Below are positions 34,135-41,482 of a stretch of 64,000 nt of DNA, piece by piece (position 1 is the stretch's first letter; every line of letters starts with the position of its first letter). The DNA lies in assembly GCA_963756525.1 (NCBI GenBank), contig CAVWNR010000004.1:248001-312000 (forward strand), read 5' to 3'. The notes under the pieces were generated by a model. The model had not been told where the DNA came from and searched no databases. It saw only the letters and a program-made list of their open reading frames with translations. The translations under genes were made by a program, and so were the position numbers. The DNA comes from CAVWNR01 sp963756525. Its GTDB lineage: Bacteria > Actinomycetota > Actinomycetes > Mycobacteriales > Jatrophihabitantaceae.

Positions 34135-34401
34135 TCAGGGGGTGCTGGCGGGTGAGCTTGCGGGTGCCGGGCTTTCGACCTCGTCGGCGTCTCGGTAGCT
34201 GACCGAGATCAGGAACAGGTCGAGATCGCGGATCTTGTTGAGCACGCCGTGGAGTGCGGCCTGGTCGGGCAGGTGGCCTGAGATCACCGTGTCCGGTTCC
34301 TCGTCGTGGACGTCGAGGCCGGCGAACCATTCCGACCAGCCGGGATTGAGGACGCCTTTGACGCGGATCCGGTACCAGCCGCGCGATTCCGGGCTGGTCA
34401 C
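34135..34401 (-). CDS. Conserved small protein of unknown function
   Basis: An 88-residue protein starting at GTG 34401. YRIRVKGVLNPGWSEWFAGL and ISGHLPDQAALHGVLNKIRD form a pattern common in small actinobacterial proteins of unknown role (a beta-strand, W-x-x-W-F and D-Q-A-A-L-H-G-x-L). The tail is Ala/Pro/Ser-rich. It heads the operon with WhiB 14 bases downstream. Confidence 0.8.
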   Translation of the reverse strand: MTSPESRGWYRIRVKGVLNPGWSEWFAGLDVHDEEPDTVISGHLPDQAALHGVLNKIRDLDLFLISVSYRDADEVESPAPASSPASTP

Positions 34402-34699
34402 CGGGGCGATCCAGCCTGCCGGCTATCCCGCGCCTGGGGCGGTTGTCGCGCGTCGGCGACCGGGGATGCCTCGGTAGCGGTGTGGGCGGCCATTGGTGTG
34501 CTCCTGTCGCTGGGTGGTGTGGCGTTCGGTCTGCACGCTAGGAAGGGTCGGGCGGCGGCCGCCTCACCCGAAGGTGGGATTGGGGGTGGAATCTTGTCGG
34601 CGCTCGGTGGCGGCACGAACGTGCCGGCTCTGTCCCGCCGGCGTGCGGCCGTACGATGGTGTGCTGACCAGCGTCGTGGGATCGCTGGAGGTGCAGCCG

Positions 34700-37474
34700 G
34701 TGCGGGTGCACGATGTGCAAGAGCCCGTGGTGAGTTCGGAACAGGCCGCCGGGGCGGTGCTGGACACCGTGTTGGCGACGAAGTTGCATGTGCCGACGCT
34801 GCGACCGGATCGGGTGCCGCGACCTCGGCTGATGCGGCTGCTCGATGAGCACTCGCGCGGCGGGCTGGTGCTTGTGTGCGCGCCGGCCGGGTACGGCAAG
34901 ACGGTCCTGCTGGCGGAGTGGGCGCGCACCGGTGGGCGCCAGCCGGCCTGGTTGTCCCTCGACGCGGGTGACAACGATCCGGCCCGGTTCTGGCGGCATG
35001 TGCTGGCCGCCCTGGACCGGGTGCGTCCGGGGACTGCCGAGCGGTTCGGCGTGGCGGTGCCGCCGGGATCGTTCGAAGTGCCGGCGACGGCGCTGCTCAA
35101 CGATCTGTCCGGTGAGCCCGGCGACGAGGTGGTGCTGGTGCTCGATGACTACCACCTCATCGACGCACCCGCGGTCCACGAGCTGGTGGAGTTCCTGGTG
35201 GAGCACCGCCCGCCGGGTCTGCATCTGGTGCTCGCCAGCCGATCTGACCCGCCGTTGGCGTTGGCGCGGCTGCGCGCCCGAGGCGAGCTGACCGAGGTCC
35301 GGGCGGCGCAGCTGCGGTTTACGCCCGAAGAGGCGGCGTCGCTGCTGCACCACGCCGCGCAGGTGTCGGGTGGGCAGCTGCCCGCGGCGGCGGTCCAGGC
35401 GCTGGCCGCGCGCACCGAAGGCTGGGCGGCTGGGCTGCAGCTGGCGGCGCTGTCGCTGCGTGGGCACCCGGACGTCGCCGGGTTCATCGCCTCGTTCACC
35501 GGCAGCCACCGGCATGTGCTGGACTACCTGAGCGAGGAGGTCCTGCAACGGCAGGGCGAACAGGTGCGGGCCTTCCTCACCGATACGGCGGTGCTCGAAC
35601 GGCTCAGCGGCCCGCTGTGTGACACCCTCACCGGCCGCGCCGACAGCCAAGCCCTGCTCGAACAGCTCGAGCGGGCCGGGCTGTTCCTGATCCCGCTGGA
35701 CGAGGTGCGCGGCTGGTGGCGCTACCACCACCTGTTCGCCGACCTACTGCGCGCCCGCTTGCAGCGCGACGGCGACCGTGCGGCGGCGCTGCACCGCACG
35801 GCCGCGGCCTGGTACGAGCAGCACGGGTTCGTCGATGACGCGATCCACCACGCGCTGGCCGGCGGTGACATGGCCTCGGCCACCCGACTGGTCGAGGCGC
35901 ACTTCGACACTGTGTTCAACCTGCGCGGCGAGGAAGCGACGATCCGCCAGTGGTTGCCCACCCTCCCCGACGAGCTGGTACGAGCCCGACCCCGGCTGCT
36001 GCTGGCGCAGGCCCAGATGGCCGCGATGCGCGGCGATGCCGACACGATGGAGCCGTTGATCGACGCGGCCGAGCGGGCAGCCGACGCCGACCCGCTCGAA
36101 CCGTTCGAGCCGACCGCCGGTAAGGCCCGCAGCCTGCTGATCAACGTCCCGGCGGTGATCGCGCTGCAACGCAGCTACCTGGCACAACTGCGCGGCGACG
36201 CCGACGCGACAGCGGCGCACACCGCGCGGGCCCGGATGGTGGTCGGTGAGGACGAACCGACGCTCGCTACCTCGGTGCAGGGATTCCTCGCCATGGATGC
36301 CTGGCTGCGGGGGCGACTCGGCGACGCCGAGCAGGCCTTCGCCGCGCACACCGCCGTGTGGCGCAACGCGGGCGTTGCCCCCACGAACACCGCCTGGCGC
36401 TACTACTCGCTGGCCCGGATCCAGCGCGCCCAAGGCAACCTGGCGGCGAGTGACCGGACCTGCCGCGAGGCTCTGCGCAGCGTGATCGGCGCCGACCGGC
36501 GACCACTCCCCGCCGCCGGCCCGGCGTTCGTCGGCCTGGCCGACGCGGCATACCAGCGCGACGATCTCGAGGCCGCGGCCGGGTACCTGGACGATGGCAT
36601 CCCGCTGTGCCGGCAGTTCGTGCACACCCCGCCGCTGGCGGCCGGCCAGGCCACGCTGGCCTGGGTCCGGCGCGCCACCGGTGATCCGGACGGGGCTCGC
36701 GACGCCATGAACGAGGCCGAACGCGTCGCGGCCGGGCCGGCCGGCCTGCTCAACCCCATCCCGGCGCAGGCCGCTCGGCTGCGCCTCGCGCAGGGCGACG
36801 TCGAGGCCGCCGCGCGGTGGACCGCGGGCGCCGGGCTGACCGCCGACGATGAACTCAACTACTCCACCGAGCCGGGCCATCTCGTGCTGGCCCGCGTCCT
36901 GCTCGCCGCCGACCATCCCGACGAAGCGCTCGCGCTCCTGGAGCGGCTGCACGCCGCCGCGGCCCGGCAGCAGCGGACCGCCAGCCTGCTCGAGATCACC
37001 GCGGTGCGGGCGCTCGCCCTCACCACCGCCGGCGACGACGAGTCCGCGCTGCAGGCCGTTCGCGACGCCCTCGAACTCGCCGGCGCGAACGGCCACGTCC
37101 GCGTCTTCACCGACGAGGGCCCGTCGATGGCGGCGCTGCTCGAGCGGCTCGTCGCCGCGCAGCGCACCGGTCGGGTCACCGCCCGGATCCCGTCCGGCTA
37201 CCTGACGCGGGTACAGCGATCGTTCAGCCCCGCGCGGCCCAGCGCCGCGCCGCCCGCCGCAGGAACGTCACCGCTGGTCGACCCGCTGACCGCCCGCGAG
37301 TCCGAGATCCTGCACTTGATGGCCGGCGGGAAGTCGAACCAAGCCATCGCCGCCGAACTCGTGGTCAGCCTCGACACCGTCAAGAAGCACGTCAGCCACA
37401 TCCTCGACAAGCTCGGCGCGACCAACCGCACCGAAGCTGTCGCCCGCGGCAGGGAGCTCGGCCTGAGCAGCTGA
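34700..37474 (+). CDS. MalT-like LuxR-family (LAL) ATPase regulator 2
   Basis: About 924 residues. KLHVPTLRPDRVPRPRL then APAGYGKT (Walker A, about 61-68) and VLVLDDYHLID are MalT-type STAND ATPase features; the arginine-finger region and winged-helix segments follow (FLTDTAVLERLSGPLCD, YHHLFADLLRARL). TPR-like repeats lead to the LuxR domain: LTARESEILHLMAGGKSN and VVSLDTVKKHVSHIL. Start GTG 34700 has GGAGG eight bases upstream. It is divergent from the WhiB operon. Such activators often govern catabolism or secondary metabolism when a ligand binds. Confidence 0.94.
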   Translation: MRVHDVQEPVVSSEQAAGAVLDTVLATKLHVPTLRPDRVPRPRLMRLLDEHSRGGLVLVCAPAGYGKTVLLAEWARTGGRQPAWLSLDAGDNDPARFWRHVLAALDRVRPGTAERFGVAVPPGSFEVPATALLNDLSGEPGDEVVLVLDDYHLIDAPAVHELVEFLVEHRPPGLHLVLASRSDPPLALARLRARGELTEVRAAQLRFTPEEAASLLHHAAQVSGGQLPAAAVQALAARTEGWAAGLQLAALSLRGHPDVAGFIASFTGSHRHVLDYLSEEVLQRQGEQVRAFLTDTAVLERLSGPLCDTLTGRADSQALLEQLERAGLFLIPLDEVRGWWRYHHLFADLLRARLQRDGDRAAALHRTAAAWYEQHGFVDDAIHHALAGGDMASATRLVEAHFDTVFNLRGEEATIRQWLPTLPDELVRARPRLLLAQAQMAAMRGDADTMEPLIDAAERAADADPLEPFEPTAGKARSLLINVPAVIALQRSYLAQLRGDADATAAHTARARMVVGEDEPTLATSVQGFLAMDAWLRGRLGDAEQAFAAHTAVWRNAGVAPTNTAWRYYSLARIQRAQGNLAASDRTCREALRSVIGADRRPLPAAGPAFVGLADAAYQRDDLEAAAGYLDDGIPLCRQFVHTPPLAAGQATLAWVRRATGDPDGARDAMNEAERVAAGPAGLLNPIPAQAARLRLAQGDVEAAARWTAGAGLTADDELNYSTEPGHLVLARVLLAADHPDEALALLERLHAAAARQQRTASLLEITAVRALALTTAGDDESALQAVRDALELAGANGHVRVFTDEGPSMAALLERLVAAQRTGRVTARIPSGYLTRVQRSFSPARPSAAPPAAGTSPLVDPLTARESEILHLMAGGKSNQAIAAELVVSLDTVKKHVSHILDKLGATNRTEAVARGRELGLSS

Positions 37475-37719
37475 ACCCCCCAGCGTCGGCTGGCCCACCG
37501 CCACCCCGCACCTTCTCGACGGCGAATGTGGCACGTTCGTGCGGCCGCGCTCCGACGAGAGATTCCACCGCAGCCGCCACCTTCGAGTGACGTCCCAACC
37601 GGCCCCGTCGCCCAAACTTCGACTGTGCCACCCACCCGCGCCTTACTGCGGCGCGGTGACCCCTGGCACGGGCGGCAGCCCACCGCCCGCCGCATCATCA
37701 CCACACGAAGGAGCACGCC

Positions 37720-38622
37720 GTGCATCCCGTGATCGCGCGCTCGCTCGCCGCTGAACACGTCAAGGACCTCCTCGGACAGGCCGAGCGCGACCGGCTCGCC
37801 GCCCAGACCAGCGCCCGTACCGCGGCCGGCCCGCGCCCTGCCGTCCCGCCTCGAGCGCGACCCCCAGCCGGCGCCGTGCACGCCGGGTCGCTCACCGAAC
37901 CCGCCGGCCGCGACGGCGCCGAGCGCGGCCCGGTGTGGCCGGCGCTGAGCCCATTGCTGTTCGACGTCGCGCTGCCCACGGGCCTGTACTACCTGCTCAG
38001 CGCGCTCGGCGCGGCAGACACCCCCGCGCTGATCCTCGCCGGGCTGATCCCGTTCGGCCGCTCGCTACGCACCCTGGCGCGCGCCGGACGCGCCGACTAC
38101 CTGGCGGTGATGATGGCGCCCCTGTTCACGCTCAGCCTGGGGCTGGTCGCGGTCACCGGTAGCCCTCGCTTCGTGCTGGTCAAAGAGTCCTTTGGCACCG
38201 CGCTGCTCGGGCTGTGGTGCCTGGCCAGCGCCGTCACCCGCCGGCCGATGACCTTCTACACCGCACGCCCGATCCTCACCCGCGGCCGGCCGGACGGGCT
38301 GGCGGCCTGGGAACGGCTCGCCGAGACCTCGCCGGTCTTCCGCGCCGTCCAACGCCGGCTGGCGGTCTTCTGGGGACTGGGATTGCTGGTCGAGGCGATG
38401 GTCCGGGTGGCGATCGTGCTGCACTACCCGGTGCACACCGCGGCCGGATTGGTCAACCTCGCCGCCGCCGCAATCATCGTCGCGCTGTGCATGCTGACCG
38501 GCCCGCTCGGCGGGCTGCGGCTGCAACGCCTGCTCGCCGCCGACATCGCCGCCCACGCCGCTCACGCCGCCCACTCCGCCCACTCCGGCACCCGCACCGT
38601 CGCCGTGGTGGGCCAGCCGTGA
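37720..38622 (+). CDS. VC0807-type membrane protein
   Basis: A 300-residue protein with a polar N-terminus of about 70 residues and then six or so hydrophobic helices. FDVALPTGLYYLLSA, ILAGLIPFGRSLRTL, VLVKESFGTALLGLWCLA and FYTARPILTRG fit the VC0807/DUF3159-like family of uncharacterised membrane proteins. GTG 37720 has GAAGGAG nine bases upstream. It overlaps the next gene by four bases (GTGA). His/Ala repeats (AAHAAHAAHSAHS) mark its C-terminus. The 245 bases upstream contain no gene. Confidence 0.85.
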   Translation: MHPVIARSLAAEHVKDLLGQAERDRLAAQTSARTAAGPRPAVPPRARPPAGAVHAGSLTEPAGRDGAERGPVWPALSPLLFDVALPTGLYYLLSALGAADTPALILAGLIPFGRSLRTLARAGRADYLAVMMAPLFTLSLGLVAVTGSPRFVLVKESFGTALLGLWCLASAVTRRPMTFYTARPILTRGRPDGLAAWERLAETSPVFRAVQRRLAVFWGLGLLVEAMVRVAIVLHYPVHTAAGLVNLAAAAIIVALCMLTGPLGGLRLQRLLAADIAAHAAHAAHSAHSGTRTVAVVGQP

Positions 38623-39050
38623 CCGGCCCACTCACCGTCGGCGTGTTCCCGTTCGGCCTGGCCGGCGGACCCGACGGCCTCGCCGCCGGACCACCCGACG
38701 ACCTCCCCGCGATCAAGGACGCGCTGCGGCAGCTGCAGGGCAACGGGCCGTCGTTGCTGGCCCGCGGCTACGTCGGCTGGACCGGCGCGGACAGCGCCGG
38801 TGCCGCGCTCGACCAGATCTCGCACCTGGTGGAGACCGGCCTGAACTGGGATCTGGTACTCGCCTACCGCGGCCCGGCCGGCGACATCGCCGCCTGGACG
38901 GCGTTCGTCACCGAAGTGATCGCCGACTTCGGCCACCACCTGGCCGCGCTGCAAGTCACCGGCGAGGCCAACCTCACCGGCATCCCGCATGCCGGCGACG
39001 GCGCCGCAATCGTCGTCTGCGCCGGGCGGCTCGCAGCCAACCGGCATTGA
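38619..39050 (+). CDS. Truncated TIM-barrel-like protein
   Basis: A 143-residue protein starting at GTG 38619 inside the previous stop. VGVFPFGLAGGPDGLAAGPP, SLLARGYVGWTGADSAG and HHLAALQVTGEANLTG resemble the first half of a glycoside-hydrolase-like TIM-barrel family about twice this length. After AGDGAAIVVCAG it ends at TGA, so the second half with the acid/base residues is absent. It may be a remnant kept in frame by coupling, or a short variant. Confidence 0.65.
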   Translation: MTGPLTVGVFPFGLAGGPDGLAAGPPDDLPAIKDALRQLQGNGPSLLARGYVGWTGADSAGAALDQISHLVETGLNWDLVLAYRGPAGDIAAWTAFVTEVIADFGHHLAALQVTGEANLTGIPHAGDGAAIVVCAGRLAANRH

Positions 39051-39072
39051 AACGACTTCGTAGCATGGCGGG

Positions 39073-40512
39073 GTGGCGTCTTCGGCGTTGGCGGCGGTGA
39101 ACCACATCGTGGTGTTGATGTTGGAGAACCGGTCGTTCGATCACATGCTGGGCTGGTTGTACGCCGAGGCGGGCAACCTGTCCCCGGCGGGAGACCGGTT
39201 CGAGGGGCTGACCGGCGCGGAGGCTTGCCCGGGCCCGGACGGCTCCCCGGTGGCGGTGTCCCGGATCCGCCCGGACACCCCACACGGGTACTTTCTGCCA
39301 GGCGCGAACCCGGGCGAAGGCTATCCGGCCACCACGACCCAGCTGTACGGCTGCCCCGCCGCGCCGGCCGGGGACGCGGTCGCACCGATGAGCGGATTCG
39401 TCACCGACTACGCCGCCGCGATCGCCGACGACCAGGCCAACGGCTGCTACGTCGTGCCGGGCACCAGCCCATCGTGGATCATGGGCTGCCACACGCCCGA
39501 CAGCCTGCCGGTGCTGTCTGCGCTGGCGCGCGGGTTCGCCGTCTGCGACCACTGGTACGCCTGCGTGCCGACCCAGACGATGCCTAACCGGGCCTTCGCC
39601 TGCGCCGGCACCAGCCAGGGACACCTGGACGACACCACCAAGAAGTTCACCGTCCCGTCCATCTTCGGCGCGCTGTCCACCGCCGCGGTGCCGTGGAAGA
39701 TCTACGGCTACACCTCGCCCGCGCTGACCAAGCTCAACTTCCCCGACACCGCCGCGGCCAGCTCGGAGCACTTCGGGCAGTTCACCGACTTCCAAGCCGA
39801 CGCCGCGGCCGGCGCGCTGCCGGGCTACGCCTTCCTGGAACCGTGCTGGAGCACTACCGGCAACAGCCAGCACCCCAACCACAACGTCGCCCTCGGCGAG
39901 CAGCTGCTGCTCGACACTTACCGGGCACTGCGCGCCGGCCCCGGCTGGGCCAGCACGCTGCTGATCATCACCTACGACGAGCACGGCGGCTGCTACGACC
40001 ACGTCCCGCCACCCTGGGGCGCCGCGCCACCGGATGCCAGCCTGGGCGAGGACGGCTTCGCCTTCACCCGCTACGGCGTACGCGTGCCCACCATCCTGGT
40101 GAGCCCACTCATTCCGGCCGGCCGGGTGCACCGCGTCCCGGGCCGGACGACCCCGTTCGACCACACCAGCATCCTGGCCACCGTCGAACACCGCTTCCAC
40201 CTCGCGCCGCTGACCGCCCGTGACGCCGCCGCGCCCGACCTCGCCGCCGTGCTCACCCTTCCCCACCCGCGCCGCGACGACCCGCTCGCGACCGTCACCG
40301 CGCCGCCCGCACCGGCCATCCCGACCAGCCTTGCTGCCCAGCCCGCACACCTACAGCGGATCCACGCCGAACTGCTCGCCGCCCAACGCGGCCCGCACGC
40401 CCTCCCCCCGACCGGGCTGCGCAGCAACGCCGACTACCGGACCTTCATCACCGCCCACCCAGACCAAACCGACAGCCCCGCGACAGTCACCGGAGCCGGT
40501 TCGTGCAACTGA
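39073..40512 (+). CDS. Phosphoesterase (phospholipase C / acid phosphatase family)
   Basis: A 479-residue member of the alkaline phosphatase-like phosphoesterase family. MLENRSFDHMLGW gives metal and nucleophile-region residues (E18, N19, D23, H24); TQTMPNRAF and TYDEHGGCYDHVPPP carry further metal ligands, and TPFDHTSILATVEHRF ends the active site. Members cleave phospholipids or phosphomonoesters. No signal peptide is seen, unlike most relatives, which are secreted by Tat; either it is cytoplasmic or the start is wrong. GTG 39073 is directly after the truncated barrel gene. Confidence 0.92.
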   Translation: MASSALAAVNHIVVLMLENRSFDHMLGWLYAEAGNLSPAGDRFEGLTGAEACPGPDGSPVAVSRIRPDTPHGYFLPGANPGEGYPATTTQLYGCPAAPAGDAVAPMSGFVTDYAAAIADDQANGCYVVPGTSPSWIMGCHTPDSLPVLSALARGFAVCDHWYACVPTQTMPNRAFACAGTSQGHLDDTTKKFTVPSIFGALSTAAVPWKIYGYTSPALTKLNFPDTAAASSEHFGQFTDFQADAAAGALPGYAFLEPCWSTTGNSQHPNHNVALGEQLLLDTYRALRAGPGWASTLLIITYDEHGGCYDHVPPPWGAAPPDASLGEDGFAFTRYGVRVPTILVSPLIPAGRVHRVPGRTTPFDHTSILATVEHRFHLAPLTARDAAAPDLAAVLTLPHPRRDDPLATVTAPPAPAIPTSLAAQPAHLQRIHAELLAAQRGPHALPPTGLRSNADYRTFITAHPDQTDSPATVTGAGSCN

Positions 40513-40606
40513 CTCACGCTGGCTCGGCCAGTCGATCGCGCTCGGGCGAGGCCTCACGCAACCGGCTGACCAAGGCGTGACATGAGCAACGGGGGTCGAG
40601 ATCGAA

Positions 40607-41062
40607 ATGAGAGAGCAATCGAGCACCGCAGTCGCCGGGCCGCGTCCATCCCATGTCCGGACCGCCGGCCTGCTCTTCGCCGGCGGTCTGCTCTTCCTCG
40701 CTATCACCGCGATCGGCGGATACGGCTTGGGCTGGAGATGGACCGGCTTCCAGTCCAACCCGACACTGTGGGACTGGCTCAACCTCGTTCTGCTGCCGTT
40801 CACCGTGGCCACCCTGCCGCTGTGGCAGGCGACCCGGTTGCGGCGCCAGCGAATATGGCGGCTCATCTTTTGGGTGCTTGCGCTGACGCTGCTCCTGCTC
40901 GTTATCGGGGGCTATGGGGCCGGCTGGCGCTGGACCGGCTTCGCCGGTAACACGCTGTGGGATTGGCTCAAGCTCCTGCTCGTCCCATTCGTGCTTCCGC
41001 TGGCCGTGCTGTGGTTGCAGCGCGGCGCGGATAACCACACCGCGCACGCCGATCAGCGCTGA
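40607..41062 (+). CDS. Four-helix membrane protein with internal duplication
   Basis: A 151-residue protein. Two repeats of about 60 residues follow each other: GGYGLGWRWTGFQSNPTLWD then WLNLVLLPF, and GGYGAGWRWTGFAGNTLWD then WLKLLLVPF, each preceded by a hydrophobic helix. So the protein is a duplicated two-helix hairpin with a conserved Gly/Trp-rich extracytoplasmic loop. Function unknown. ATG 40607 is preceded by weak GAAATGAGAG-like sequence. Confidence 0.8.
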   Translation: MREQSSTAVAGPRPSHVRTAGLLFAGGLLFLAITAIGGYGLGWRWTGFQSNPTLWDWLNLVLLPFTVATLPLWQATRLRRQRIWRLIFWVLALTLLLLVIGGYGAGWRWTGFAGNTLWDWLKLLLVPFVLPLAVLWLQRGADNHTAHADQR

Positions 41063-41211
41063 TCAGACGACGGTCAGACAGCCGACCCGCCGCCGTTCGC
41101 GTCCGCAGCGGCGTATCGCCGAGCCTCAACCCGCTTCGTCATCGCGGTCAGTGTCGCTATCGGTTGATGGTCGGGCGGGTTAGCCTAGTGCGAAACGACC
41201 GGGGGTGTCGG

Positions 41212-41481
41212 ATGCCGATCTTCATGGTGGAGCGAGAGTTCGCCGCGGAACTCGAGCTCAGCGCTACTGACGCCGACGGCGTTAACCGCATCAACGACGA
41301 CGAGAACGTGCGCTGGCTGTACTCATTCCTGTCCGCCGACAAGCGCAAGACGTACTGCCTGTACGAGGCGCCGACGCCCGAGGCGATCCGCCGAGCCGCA
41401 GCCCGCGCCGGCATGCCGGCCGACGTCATTGTCGAGGTCACCGACCGGGTGCTGCCGGATGCGAGTCTCGCGCCGATCTGA
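41212..41481 (+). CDS. DUF4242 protein, second copy
   Basis: An 89-residue protein: PIFMVEREFAAELELSATD, VRWLYSFLSADKRKTYCLYE and AGMPADVIVEVTDRVLP match DUF4242. ATG 41212 is preceded by GGGGGTG. The gene ends two bases before the convergent stop of LAL regulator 3. TAGCCT around 41181 may be its -10. Same relation of DUF4242 and LAL gene as at 28.3-31.3 kb, though in opposite orientation. Confidence 0.85.
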   Translation: MPIFMVEREFAAELELSATDADGVNRINDDENVRWLYSFLSADKRKTYCLYEAPTPEAIRRAAARAGMPADVIVEVTDRVLPDASLAPI

Positions 41482-41482
41482 G

